The position numbers and the translations under genes were made by a program. The notes under the pieces are model-generated. The model saw only the letters and a list, made by a program, of their open reading frames with translations, was not told the origin of the DNA and made no database searches. This document shows, one piece after another, positions 27,745-39,972 of a DNA stretch of 64,000 nt (position 1 is its first letter; every line of letters starts with the position of its first letter). The DNA comes from Serpula lacrymans var. lacrymans S7.9 (taxonomy: Eukaryota; Basidiomycota; Agaricomycetes; Boletales; Serpulaceae), in NCBI RefSeq assembly GCF_000218685.1, contig NW_006763304.1:1031368-1095367 (forward strand), read 5' to 3'.

Positions 27745-28939
27745 TCAACTTGTCCTGAATGCCTTAGGTTCATTTGATGTTGGCCTATAATCAGGGTCAT
27801 CCTCATTGTCAGACATAGCGTTGATGATGAATGCTGCATCATATTTCGGGTCAGTGTATGCCAATCGAGACTGTTTGCGTTTGCGTTGGTCACATTTCTA
27901 GCACAGGTAAGCTTATAATTGATTCTTATCAATTCAAACTCACTGATTGTGCATGGGAACTTCTGTGTGCTTTAGATACAGGTACAATGATGACAATTTC
28001 ATCGTCATCATCATCAATTAATTGAGCTGCCTCAGACTCTTTCTCACGTGCTTGGACTTTCTGTGTATTGAGACAAAACTGGCGTGACATGTATTGGAAA
28101 CATAGGCGGATTTGTTGTTTGAGGTCCTTGGGAAGTAAGAGTCGAAGCATGCTGGATATGGTGGGAAATTCTGCAGGTGCATTGTTGACTACCCAAGATT
28201 GTATTGCAACTAAATTGCTACTGTTCGTGGCTTCATCTGCTGGCATTTTCCATTTGAACCGAAGGAGCAGCTGATTTGTAGCTTGATCAACAGGCGACAT
28301 ACTTTGGCTGATAGAGGAGGGGAAATCGGGTAAGTGTTTTGCTTCCAGTTTATCTACACCCATTTTTCTCATGAACACTTCATTTATAGCATCCTGTTGA
28401 TAGCTATAGGTATAGGTAAGTTTTTTTTATTGTAGTGTTTGCATAATATATTTACTCACCTTGACAATTTTTGAGTCGGCCACTTCAAGGCTTATAATCT
28501 CTTTTTGTTCCGGTGACAGGGTCTCTAAATCAACACTCGACGGATCAATGTTGGAAAGGGAAATATTGGTGTCGGTAAGTGACTGTGTTGTGCTTGCATC
28601 ATTGTTATTGACTTGTTCGGCTGCCTGGTCCTCTCCATCATTGTCGTACTCCACACATTCTACACCCATGTTTTTGTTCAAGAAGTCAACCTGTTTTTTC
28701 AGGTTTTCAATGTCGGCTTTCATCTGCAGATTGTCCTGCTTCAAAAGGAGGTTTTTGGCATTCAGAATCTTGACACATTTGTCTGTTAGATCCTTGAATG
28801 CAAGGTGAGTAATCTTCATCTCTTCAATGTCTCTTACAGCCGCTTTGAGTAACACAATATTTGTGTTAGGTGCTTGTTCGGCTGATGGAGCTTGGAGTGT
28901 TGTGTGAGAGGACATCTGGAGTGTTTTTTGGGGGGGCAT
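27745..28939 (-). CDS. Conserved-looking protein of unknown function, three exons, N-terminal coiled coil
   Basis: The start is MPPQKTLQMSS (28939). Exon 1 ends SKIVK|GTGAGT near 28461, exon 2 begins DAINEVFMRKMGVDK, and exon 3 begins after ACCTGTGCTAG near 27902. The joined product is about 365 residues. Residues 28-90 form a heptad-rich coiled coil (KKQVDFLNKN). The middle part holds FKWKMPADEA and LRLLLPKDLKQQIRLCFQY. An acidic patch (DDDDDE) follows, then a basic and conserved-looking end, CDQRKRKQSRLAYTDPKYD, and an acidic C-terminus. I believe similar tails occur in many agaricomycete proteins near repeats, but I cannot name a domain. Its position between a retrotransposon and a solo LTR may mean it belongs to a repeated family. 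Confidence 0.6.
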
Positions 28940-29045
28940 AAAGAGATGGTGGCATTAGTTTTATGCTATGTACATGTAGGAGGTCATGTAAACTATACAG
29001 CAACATTTTCTTTGCTGTCTATCAAAGTGTGACTCAGAGAAGCAG

Positions 29046-29544
29046 TGTAACAACCAAGAGTTAGTTACTCCGGCGCACACAGGAACACACTATAGAGAAG
29101 AGAGAAGGAGGGATCACCCCTCAGGTTTCAGTGAGTTAGTTGTGCTAGACAACAGGAGGACTCGCTGAGGAGTCTCCATGTATTGCTCCTGTATATATAC
29201 TGAATACATGTTTGTTTGTACATATGTACTGTACAGTTGCTAGAGGCAGTGACTGCTGATGTCATGGGGCCTAGCCCGTGTGACCAGCTCTACTGCGTGA
29301 GATACTTGTATCTAAAATAAGAATAAAGGCAGCGCCGCACGAGAAAGGTGGAGTTTGAACTAAAAGGGGAAGTGCCACATGGCACAGTGTGAAAACTACA
29401 GTACAAGGTTAAAGCGGAGAATCAAAATAAAGGAAAGGTCCGAAAATGAAAAGTAAAGGTGAATTGGTCATGTGACTTGGAAAAAGTAAAAGTAAAGTAC
29501 GAAAAGTAAAGTGTGAGTAGGTACTGGTATGTCAAATTGTAACA
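29046..29544. repeat. Solo LTR (499 bp) with AGCAG target-site duplication
   Basis: The segment begins TGTAACAACC and ends TTGTAACA, so it has TG...CA ends. It is flanked on both sides by the identical 5 bases AGCAG (29041-29045 and 29545-29549). No coding sequence follows, so it looks like the product of LTR-LTR recombination. A TATA-like GTATATATAC lies at 29191-29200. Strand and superfamily cannot be fixed from the LTR alone, and it is unrelated to the 1821-bp LTR. Confidence 0.8.
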
Positions 29545-29549
29545 AGCAG

Positions 29550-29998
29550 GAGGATATTAATCTATATTGAGGGATCAGTGTCAGTTTATATTATGTAATA
29601 CTCAAGGATAGCGAAATGATAATACCTCAATATTGGTAACTCCAGATTACAACGAAGGGTATTGTGGTGTAAATCCAAGTAGAATCCAGTGAACGCTGGC
29701 GGCACAATTCGTGCATTCAGTATTCATTCAAGCCAGTTGATATCTGGTGAACATCTGGTTGAAATGCGGCGGGATTCTGCAGATGTTCAGGACATTCCCA
29801 TGTTGCATAATTTGGGTTTTTTTGCAGTGATAAGGGATAGGTATGTGAATGAAAAGCATCATAACTGCGACTTGAAAACTAAAACACTACGAGCAATTGC
29901 CAAAATAGCAAGTTGCGCCAGTCTGACACCAGAGATGCAAATGGAAAACTTTCACCAGTGTGCTCCAAGATTGAACAAAGAATCAAAAGGTAAAAATA
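29550..29998. other. Spacer between solo LTR and TA-flanked element
   Basis: No gene was recognised. A plus-strand frame that begins at 29689 runs into the inverted-repeat element at 30001 and is judged to be chance. Confidence 0.45.
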
Positions 29999-30000
29999 TA

Positions 30001-30719
30001 CAGTGTACTACCAGTCCTTTTCACACCAGATCAACCGGCGTGCCTCAAGCTCAATACAACACATTAACTAAGAAACTAAATAGACAGAAACTCTCTGATT
30101 TGTATAATGCGCACAGACATGTATACTCTATATATTTTATTGTGTAGATGAACAAGACCGACACTGAGAAATCTCCTGGCCAGCAGCGTCACAGCAAAAC
30201 ATTGCCTTTGATGCCATGATGGCATGTGACGGCATGTGACATTCCTTATCACTCATCATCATCTGTTGTCTCCTCGCGTTAAGAATAGAAACTTCACGAT
30301 GTGTTCACCAAACACGCGCCCTGTCACACTCTGTCACGCTTGACCCGCATTTCTGCTTGATAATCACCAAATGCCCTCCGGAGCACGGAGATTTGCTCCA
30401 GTCCATTGTGTATGGAGAGCAAATTTATGCGGGAATATGCTGTGGTTGTAGAGACACCAATTACATAGGTATTACTGGGCAGATAATTGCTCGGGACTAC
30501 AATGTAAAGTTGCTTCACACTGTAAATTTATGAAATTGTACAATGATCAGCATGGCCAGCTTCACTCACAGCGCAGATATTGCTCAAACATGGTAGAACT
30601 ATGGCCAAAGGGCCTCTGAACATATGTACACAATGCCACAGGCAAATACTGAAAATCAAACAAGTTTTAGCACGACTGTGAAAAGAAACCATCGTGTGAA
30701 AAGGACTGGTAGTACAATG
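30001..30719. mobile_element. Non-autonomous TA-flanked inverted-repeat element (Tc1/mariner-like MITE candidate), 719 bp
   Basis: The left end begins CAGTGTACTACCAGTCC and the right end is its inverse complement beginning CATTGTACTACCAGTCC. The terminal inverted repeats are 26 bases with one mismatch. Each end is flanked by TA (29999-30000 and 30720-30721), the target duplication of Tc1/mariner elements. There is no transposase frame inside, so it would be non-autonomous. It ends 339 bases before the ATG of the P450 gene. Confidence 0.75.
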
Positions 30720-31058
30720 TACTTGTTTGGTCATTATCTATTTTTCACTGCTAGTCTTTGTGGGATTGCATTTCCCTGTCACACAAAGGGAAATATAAGT
30801 GGCAGCCATATCCTAGAACGGCCCAGGATGGTTTGGCTCATTCCATAAATTTAAAGGAATACTTATGCAACATTAGACCCATTGTTTACCTTTCCACTCC
30901 CAATTATGGTCCGAAGCGCTCGAGCATAACCATAGTAGGCTTCCATTCAGCGTTGTGCTTTTGGTCGCACGGTACTCTTTCCAATCGAAAATCTGCAGGG
31001 AACTATACGGTGTTACTCCCTTACCATCCTCTAGCACAACATAACCACGAATCTTAAT

Positions 31059-33253
31059 ATGCAAGGCGACACGCAGGTGGCCGTCACCGCAATGCTTGGT
31101 GTGGCTCTTCTGTTGGGTGTTGTAACTGTCGTCCGTACGGCACTCCACGTCATCGCCACTCGACGACTCCCTCTTCCTCCTGGTCCACCGGGACACTGGC
31201 TTTTTGGAAACACATTCCCGACTTCATAGTGGGTATCTTAGCTCAGCATTTTCATGTCCTCACTCTTCTTGTCTTATTCCTTTAAAGTGCACCTCATCAG
31301 TTTGCTCGATGGACAGAAGAATATGGTCCGGTTTTCTCCTTGAGAAGAGGCACTCAAGTTTATGTCATCATAGGACGCCACCAGGTACGTGCATATGTTT
31401 TCATCCTACAAGAGGGTTTTTATCGAAACAATGCTTTATAATGTTTCTAGGCTGCTGTTGATATCATGGAGAAGGAGGGCGCTTCCTTGGCTGATCGACC
31501 CCGTTCCGTGTCAGCGGGAGAGACACTATCCGGGGGGATGAGAGTCTTGACCGTAAGATTTGGACCGACATTGAAGAAGCTGCGAAGGTATTTATTTACA
31601 TGTCATGCTTAGTGTTACAAGTCAACTTAATGTTCAATTTCGTAGGGTGCTACACGCTCTTCTACAAGAAAAATCCTCTGCTACATACCAACCCATCCAA
31701 CTAGAAAATGCAAAGCGTCTTGTCATCGATATTTTAAATGATCCCAAACAGCATCAGATGCATGCCAAACGGTACTTATTTACCATTGTCTCTTTTTCAC
31801 CTGATTGACCCCCAGCTTCCCTTCTTTTCAGATACGCAGCATCCGTCATCATGTCCATTACATACGGAAAAACCACGCCTACTGCATACACTGACCCTGA
31901 AGTCACCCAGGTCAACAAATGTCTTGGCCGTCTTGGTTCTGTTATTCGACCGGGCACATACCTAATCGATACATATCCTATTATGAGATACATACCCGGA
32001 TATCTTAGTGAGCTCAAAATATGGCATCAGGAGGAACTGGCCCTGTTCAGAGGGCAAATTGATATTGTTCGCAAGCAAATGGTATGTCTTTATATTCATC
32101 GGCTATCAGATGTTCTACTTACTGATTCCATCTTCTTAGGAAAATGAAGAAGCACGGCCTTCATTTGCTAAATATCTGCTGGAGCACCAGCAGGACTATG
32201 ATCTCTCCGATAACGAACTTGCATACGTTGCAGGCTCGATGTTTGGGGCTGGTTCAGACACGGTAGGTTATAATTCTCTTTATCTTTTAATATACAGTTC
32301 TGATTTCTCTGCCTATTTTTGTGATGAAGACAGCCTCAGCGATTTCTATCATGATTATGGCGGCAGCAGTTCATCCAGAAATGCAAGCTTTGGTTCACGA
32401 TGAGCTCGAAAAGGTTATTGGGCGAGAAAGAGGTATGTTCTGTCTCTATCTCATCGTTCATAAACAAAATTACCATAATGTTCCTCTTTTAGCTCCGACA
32501 TTTGATGACCAGAGCATGCTCCCAATGGTAACAGCGTTTATGCTAGAGTCCTTCCGATGGAGACCAGTCAGTATCGGAGGTACGTGTCCATCATGAACAG
32601 CGATAATTTCATAATCGTTTAAATAATAATAATTTTTATTTAGGGTTCGCGCATTGTACAACCAAAGACATCGTTTGGAATGGTTACTGCATTCCGACAG
32701 GAGCAATCGTAATCGGTAACCACTGGTGAGAACTAGTTAAACACATTGTCAAGGTAGAGAGCCGAGGATAACTGAATCTGTGCCTTCAGGGCTATTGCTA
32801 ATGACCCAGAAGTATTTACCGATCCCGAGAAATTCAATCCAAGGCGGTGGCTAGGAGATGACGGTCAATTGAGAGAAGACCTCAAATTCTTCACCTTTGG
32901 ATTTGGTCGCAGGTACTTATGCGCGAATACTCCCTGCTTCCACTATGAGTCACTCACACCGTTGTTTTTGTTACAGAGCCTGTCCTGGTCAGCCTGTTGC
33001 TAACCGGTAAGCTCTACTTTTCCGTTCCTCTGTTTTCGTGGACGCAACTTATTGGACTCCCCTTAATCGTAGGTCTGTATTTATCAACACTGCACTCATT
33101 TTATGGGCTTTTCGTATCTCTCAAAACCCATCATATCCCATCGACACACATGCCTTCTCAGATACTGCAAACACGCACGCAGCACCTTTCCAGGTCATAT
33201 TCGAGAAAAGGATGTCAGAGGACGAGATATACGGCAATTTACAGGATATATGA
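31059..33253 (+). CDS. Cytochrome P450 monooxygenase
   Basis: The product is a microsomal haem-thiolate monooxygenase of about 505 residues in at least 12 exons. It starts MQGDTQVAVTAML with one N-terminal membrane anchor, followed by the proline-rich hinge LPLPPGPPG. The I-helix has GAGSDT (about 32250) and the K-helix ExxR is ESFRWRP (about 32550). The PERF-like segment is FNPRRW (about 32840). The haem loop FGFGRRACPG, with the cysteine ligand, is split by an intron at about 32912-32977. The C-terminus ends NLQDI. The CYP family number cannot be set by eye, and the substrate is unknown. It is tail-to-tail with a GMC oxidoreductase, a combination common in secondary metabolism and in lignin or toxicant oxidation, but two genes alone do not prove a cluster. 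Confidence 0.92.
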
Positions 33254-33581
33254 CATATCCCCCCTTCCCTCCATTGTTATGGATATTTTATTGCGCAGCT
33301 TCTATATTTCTATACTATTGTTGTAAGATTTATCAGAGGATAAGCTCGGAGGTTCTTCATGTATTGTTCCTAGTATATCTTTCTTGTCAAACCTTTCCAG
33401 TAATTCATCAAATCCAGTTAGTCCACTGTCCTCGTTCCTGGACTTTATAATATGACATCGAACTTGGAGGAGCAGGCGACTATGTTCCAACGAACGATTT
33501 CATTGTAATAGGCAATCACAGTGTTTCTATGCGCCTGCGCAACAGCTTCAAGCTTTAATCGTATCCACAACCTCAAAAAAT
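33254..33581. other. Convergent 3' region between P450 and GMC genes
   Basis: These 328 bases separate the two stop codons and should hold both 3' UTRs. No gene was seen. Confidence 0.5.
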
Positions 33582-36212
33582 TCATAGATGGCAACTTCTT
33601 GCACCCCCTGGGCCAGAAAACGACCCATCACGTATCAACACTCCTTTGATTATATCCGCAGCCTTAAACAAAGGATTACCAATGTCATATATGTACACGA
33701 ACGTCTCACTCACCATTTCCCCAATTGCGTAGGCCACAGACTGCGTGTGGCAAGATACCTCCTGCATTTATTGTCATATTGCGGACATATAAAAAATATC
33801 AGATCAACGTACCAGCGGTAGCACAGAAAGGTCAACCTTGCGTCCATTCATAAGCAAGTGATACAATGTGCTACAGCGGAAGTTACTCACCACCCTCAGA
33901 TTGCTGGTCCCATAAACCTTTAGGCTTGCATCCACAACACCACCTTGGTCTCTCGGCAACATCGCTGCAGTACCTACAGGGTGATATACAGGTCCACACG
34001 ATTGTTTCACGTATTCCCTCAAGGCATCATCTCCTCCATCAATAATTTCTTGGCTAGGCATAACAAAGGCCTTCATAACACTGAGGATGGGCTCCGTCTT
34101 GTACATCTTGAGGGTAAACTTCAAAACTTCTAGAAGTAAGTCAAGATCGGCTGGATTGGAGAAGTAGTTTGGGTCAATGGCGGGTGGCGCCAGTGGATCT
34201 GCCGTATTTATGTGGACGCTTCCGCGAGAGAAGGGGTGCAGGAGAGCAGCAATGATGGAAGTGTAACGCTTTTCAGGATCCGGGCCAGGGCTGGGAAAGT
34301 GGCCAGGAAACTGGATTAACCTGATTGCGTACATTTAGTGGGTATAAAAGTAAGATACTATGTTACTTACTCAGCCTGTGCTTGGAATGGGTCTGAGAAC
34401 CACCTCCTTTGAAGTTCATATTGCTTAATAAGGCTTGGAATGGATGCCTTGTGGTCCTCAATCTCAGTAGACCACTGAATATCCTTGAGTGAGATGCCTA
34501 AATTAGCTGCAGAAAGATAGGCAAAAGCGGCTGCTCCAAGGGAAGAAAACATCCCCTTTTGTTGTAAACTACTCGCCTTTCAGTATCAAAAAGCAACTAG
34601 GGAGAAATGGACGTACTAGAGCGCATTATGTTCAGCTTGCACGAGGGGGTCGGTCAGGATGTCTAACGTCTCTATCGTAGAATCTATCTCGATGATGGTC
34701 CGGACACAGACGTGGTCCTCTAAACACAGGTGTAAGTCGTGCGACAACATGGTGAGTGAGACAGAACTCACGGAGGTTTTCCCCAACACCAGGTAGTTCC
34801 ACGAGAACTTCAATTCCGTGCTTATGGAGAACATCCTTATTTCCTATTCCGGATAGTTCCAACAGCTGAGGCGACTGGAAGGTGCCTGTGTGTAAGTGAA
34901 TGAATTGATGCACGACATATATATATGGTATCTAAACAAACCGGCTGCAAGAATGACTTCTTTTCTGATGTTTTTAAGTTGCAAAAGCTGCCCGTTAACG
35001 GCAAACTCTACACCAGTCGCCTTCTGCAATGTATCGTGCTTTTCAAAAAGAACCTAGCGTAATATTTGATATTGGTAACATTAAATTTACATCTGATTAA
35101 TGGAATTTAGTTACCTTAGTCACATGAGCGCCAGTAAAAATATGTAAATTCTGGCGTGATGCATTGGGTTCGTAATAAGCTGAAGCGGCGTACGATCGCT
35201 TCGCACTACGAGGATCGATACTGGCCAGCGAAGTAACTGCTCCTATATTTGTGCCATTACCCTGTAGAATGATACCATGAATATGATACCACGCAATAGC
35301 GCACATAAAATCATAAAATTTACGGGCTCGCTATTGTGCAGAATGCCTAGTACTTCAAGAACTTGGAACATTGGTACGTGCATGGCATTCCACCAAGTGG
35401 GTAGAGACTTGATAATTGGACCTTTCATAGAATATGAGTTGTACGGAGAAGACATACGAATTGTCCCGAAACTCACCGTCGGTCCCATGCAACGATAAAT
35501 CTGGTTCAGGATAATGATGGCAGGCATCAGGAGGAGAAAGCGGTATCAAAGTCTCGCTCTGCCAAATCAGATATCACCATGAGGAAAAGTATGGAGAAGC
35601 AACCCTCCACCTACTTTCTTCATATACATTAAAAGCGAATCCCAGTTCCAACCTTTGTTTCCAAGTTCTTCAAGTGCATCAAAATCTTCCTTGGATGGAC
35701 GGGACATGCCAAGGAGATTAATCTACACAAAGTAGTAGGACGAAATTTACATCGGAATAAAGCTTGGAATCAGGTACCAGACTATACCATAGACGATCCC
35801 CCAAGGGCTTTTCCCCGTGGCTGCAAAACCATTCTGTCATTGGCATGTGACTGCGGAACAGACATGAATGACCAGTCGAACTTTTGATTGGCAATGATGC
35901 GACCACAAAGCCCTGTATCGAGTAGGAATAAGCATAGTGTAGTGCCCATCGATGATAGTAAAGCACCAGGGACATTGATTTCAGGCACATTGGGATCGTA
36001 GTCACCAGCCTCGATGACGCCAACAACCTGGTGAGGGTTCTCTGATAACCTACAGTTGTGAGCATTTAAACACCGTTTAGTACCAGTGATATAAACTGAA
36101 CATAATAAGGGACATACCGAGCCGCTAGTGCAAGACCAGCAGTCCCACCACCGACGACGACATAGTCGAAGGTTTTCGAGAGGAATGCAGAAGGAATCGA
36201 GCTATTGGACAT
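33582..36212 (-). CDS. GMC-family FAD-dependent alcohol oxidoreductase
   Basis: The product starts MSNSSIPSAFLSKTFDYVVV (ATG at 36212) and runs through many short exons to SCHL at 33582, about 600 residues. The FAD-binding dinucleotide fold is VVVGGGTAGLALAAR. The first GMC signature is in PRGKALGGSSMV (about 35800) and the second is GTFQSPQLLELSGIG (about 34860). The catalytic pair is His in VYHPVGTAAM (about 33975) and His in CHTQSVAYAIGE (about 33740), as in aryl-alcohol oxidase-like enzymes. There is no secretion signal, so it is probably intracellular, unlike secreted aryl-alcohol oxidases. Substrate type (alcohol, aryl alcohol, choline or sugar) cannot be told. It converges with the P450 gene. 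Confidence 0.9.
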
Positions 36213-38044
36213 TGTTCGCCGTCTTACTATTTTTCAAATCAGCTGCAGCCTTTATCGCGTTGACAAGGAAATATGTCCATCTCATGCCCTCTCTATGCTA
36301 ATGACCAGTCCCGTGACGGAACAAGTGCGGAAATACTAAAATGAGGAAACTGATTGTAGATTTCATAAACAGATCAGTCAGAAGACTCATCAGAACATCA
36401 GGAAAATTCTGCGAACGATTTTGTGTGGCTATCTAGTAAAATTCCTTATTAGTGCACAGGACTGATCAGGTAAATCAAACACAAAGGGGATTAAGTAGTT
36501 ATCCTACCAGCCTTGCAATTGACCCAAGCTATCCCGTATGTTGATACCGGATACCTTGACTACACATGAATAGTCCCTGATGCAGAAGCTCTCTCACACT
36601 GGTCCCCTATGACCTGGCTGCACGCGAAAGCAAGTGAATGGGAGAGAGGCCTTTCCCCGATGACAACCCAGAAACTCCTGGCAGCGCTGTGAAGAATGTG
36701 AATCTAGATCATACATCGACTTGTCTAAAGAAGTGAGTGAAAGACTTACTGTAAGAGCGTTGTGCTATCGATAAATAACCACACTACCTTGTCTGTCTAC
36801 GTTCAAGTTCTCCCTCTTCAAGTTTCTGTGTCTGACATTGACAGTATGATGTCGTGGGGGTTGAATGGTATATTCGAGTATGTTTTCCACAACAGTCAAC
36901 TTCAAATCACTTATAGTTGATGCGCATAGACGTGGTTCCTACTAATAGTACCTGTTCCTTCTGTCAGTGCCCATTCTTGACGAATCGACAAGATATATGA
37001 ACCTCGAAGATGGTATTGGATTGTGATTGATTCAGTTCATCGCACAAGTATTACGCATGATCGCTGGTTCGAAAGATAAGTCATTGTATGGCAATAGAGT
37101 CACGGTGCTTGTGGACATACCAGGGGGCACCACCGACACGATGTCAATCGTGGGAATTGCGATGATGTCGCAATGAATTATTGTTGAGAACGACTATCTC
37201 CCTTCGAATCTATTGGACTGCCTACGGGAGACTACAGTGAACTTGACGCTGTGCCCGCGTGAAAAAAGCTGTTCACAGACTTTTGTAAAACCATGCTCAC
37301 ACTATTTCGTTGATGCTGTGCATGTACCATAAATGGCGCGGCTTCATCACAGGCGATGATCGATGATCATAGGTGGGCACACATTGTAACAACAGCAAAG
37401 GCACAACTCCTTTGTCGACTTGTGGGCTCATCACTGGCACAGGAAATAGGCCCCTCACCACACGGACCTATTGGACCATTTGGATGACTTTTGTAGGGGC
37501 GGGTCAGCCATTTTGATGGACAAGTAAAACTGACTGCCTAAACTCTATTTCTGGTCAATATTCCCGGTTAGTTTTTTTAGTGATCCCCAATCCACCACCT
37601 TCGATCCGTATATATCCATGCGTTGAGTCTCGTCTTCTGTTTTTTTACATCGAGCATCTTCAGAAACAGTGGTGCTGCGAGAATTATTCACCGTTGTAGC
37701 AAGCTGCTACATCTTGCAATGAAAGTAATGGGACATTGCCGTGAAGGCAGAGGAATAGACAGGAACTTGGATTATGTCTACCTCCCCTTCAACGTGCAGA
37801 TAAAATGACAGGCATTGTTGATGTATGCCGTAGTGTATCCATAAAAAGGCGGAATCAGCTACATGCATGACACAGCACATAGCTGTGCTACTGCTTTTAG
37901 CTACAGCCCCTGTAGCTCTTTTCAATATTTAAAATGCTGATGCTTTTCTCGAGGATGGCAGTATATTTCGTTCTTCACCGCACAGAACGAGCTCGGTCAA
38001 CCTGAACTGGTGAAATTCAACCGACATCTGGTACTGACCCAAAG
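36213..38044. other. Intergenic region between GMC and STE3-like genes
   Basis: These 1832 bases lie between two divergent promoters. No gene of normal size was recognised. I looked for small lipopeptide pheromone precursors on the plus strand here, because a STE3-like gene follows, and found no convincing one. Confidence 0.5.
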
Positions 38045-39334
38045 ATGGCACATCCCAATCAAGCCTCGAATCGTGTATACTCCGCGTTCGCACTCCTTGG
38101 TGTCATACTACTCATCACACAATTGCCATACCATCTCCGGGGTTTGTCTTTTTGTACCACCCGGTTCGTAAATCCTTATAGCTGAAATTTATTACAGCCG
38201 AAAGGACTGGCACTTGCTTGTTCATTGTATGGCTTAGCCTGTCGATGCTAAATTCGTCTATCAATTCTATCATATGGAGCAACAATACCGTCAATTTGGC
38301 TCCGGGATGGTGCGATATATGTGAGTGACCAGTTCTTTCTCTGTTTAACAACCTTCTTATGTCCTTCAAAGCTTCTTATGTGATAGTTGCTTCAAAATAC
38401 GGTGTACAGCTTGCTCCATTGTGCATAGCTCGTCAGCTTTATCATATCACAACTATGAAGACTGTAGGGCGGAGCCGCTTTGAAGTATGGATTCCAAAGT
38501 ATTCAGCATAGCTCTGTTTGTGACATCATCTTTCCAGACCAGACGTGATATGTTCACCGATCTTTTCATCGGCATCGGCCTTCCTCTGCTGCTCCTGCCG
38601 CTATGTAAGTGTAGCATCATTTATTGCTATCACCGGTTTTGTTTTTGACTTGGAATCGCTGTAGATTATGTTATCCAGGGAAACCGCTCTATGATAGTAG
38701 AACAAGTGGGTTGTTATTTCGTGGCCATAAGGACGCCGCCCGCATTTCTGCTCTTTGCCATGTGGCCACCAATCTTTGCCTTCGTCAGCGCAGTCTATTC
38801 TAGTCCGTGTTCTCACTCAATAATATTGTAACCTAGTACTAATTACATGCCGCAGCTTTCACTTTTTGCGGTACAATCCGTCGAAAATCCCATATGAGAG
38901 AAGTCATGAAAAGCAATGAAGACCTTAGTTCTGGAAAATATTATCGCTTGATGGTTCTTTTCGGTGCTCAAATCGTATTGATTCTACCTTCAGTAATTTT
39001 CGCATTCGTGAACGACGTGGCTGGCGGTACAACAGTTCCATACAGCTGGGATTATATACACGCCGGTTTTTCTGAAGTTAGCCAGGTTTCTATATCTGCA
39101 TGGACATCCAACTTGCAGAACGCTATAGCTTTCCAGTGGGATCGTTGGACAATTGTCATCTATGCCCTATTGTTTTTTGCTTTTTTCGGATTGTCAGGGG
39201 AAGCCTCACAGTACTATGGTAGCATCTTCCACGTTGCTATAAAACTCTTCGGGTGTCGCCCATCGACTCCAAATTCGGACATTTTGAGGGCCGGGTGTGA
39301 CGCACACATTACTGATCTGACGTCTTTTTACTAA
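38045..39334 (+). CDS. STE3: STE3-type G-protein-coupled pheromone receptor
   Basis: This is a seven-span receptor for farnesylated lipopeptide pheromones, the kind found at and near the B mating-type locus of mushrooms. It starts MAHPNQASNRVYSAFALLGV. Exons join as follows: ERTGTCLFIVWLSLSMLN, SNNTVNLAPGWCDIS, IVASKYGVQLAPLCIARQLY, RRDMFTDLFIGIGLPLLLLP, YVIQGNRSMIVEQVGCYF and the long last exon. These follow the classical STE3 pattern (NTGTCL, WCDIS, GCYF). The predicted length is about 340 residues, with only about 45 after the last span, so the cytoplasmic tail is short. A run of five T at 39325-39329 lies just before the stop (see findings). No pheromone precursor gene was found next to it, so it may be a non-mating-type paralogue. 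Confidence 0.9.
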
Positions 39335-39972
39335 ATTCGTATGTCGTCTTTGCTGTATCGATGGGCTTACTGCCCGTAAAAACGTTCCGCGCAATCCTTG
39401 GTCGTCTTTGGGGTCCCTTCGTTTCATGCCGTTCGCCCACACACCCAATGAAACCCCATCGACCGATCAACTTACTTCATGCCCTCGAGTTCTCTCTCCC
39501 CCTTTCTGTTCGTCCGCGTCCCTCGATGTTGAGCAGGGCCGCAGTTCCCCAACTAATTCAGGAGATGCACAGCTCGATCCTCTCAAAGACACGAATCCTC
39601 CCGCTCGTTTGTTTATATAAATACATACGTAAATTATCTTTTCTACAGCCATTCATGTGCGGCTCTGTTCTTTTTTCTTCTTGTCCAACACCGCTTAAAT
39701 ATCTACTAATAGTAAAGCAGTTGTTGTTGCGATGACGTCGAGTCTTTGCACGATCTCGAGGTAAATTGATCGGTTGATTATGCTATTTCGTATTGTGATT
39801 CAGGCAACAGATCGCACACCGGTCATACATAGGCTCGCAGCGTTAAAATATCTGTTACAAGTGTTCATCCCTTTCGTCCCCTCTTTATATCCTTACACCG
39901 ATAGTGGAGCTCTAAGAATTGCACAAACACTGTCTTCAATTTTTGATTTATCCTGAGAACCAAGTCAATATC
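39335..39972. other. Region after the receptor, with an open Ser/Thr/Pro-rich frame
   Basis: A frame open from 39321 to 39620, +1 relative to the receptor, encodes Ser/Thr/Pro-rich sequence (TPNETPSTDQLTSCPRVLSP) that resembles a receptor tail. The rest, up to the dehydrogenase ATG at 39973, is promoter-like and has no gene. Confidence 0.45.

Noticed and set aside
29689..30147. 152-codon plus-strand ORF
   Set aside because: It runs across the left border of the inverted-repeat element at 30001 and resembles no protein; it is most likely chance.
36341..36436. 31-codon plus-strand ORF ending in a CaaX-like CVAI, close to the STE3-like gene, considered as a pheromone precursor
   Set aside because: It is too short and too basic, lacks the usual acidic or Asn-rich processing region, has Ala at the second aliphatic position and Ile last, and nothing else supports it.
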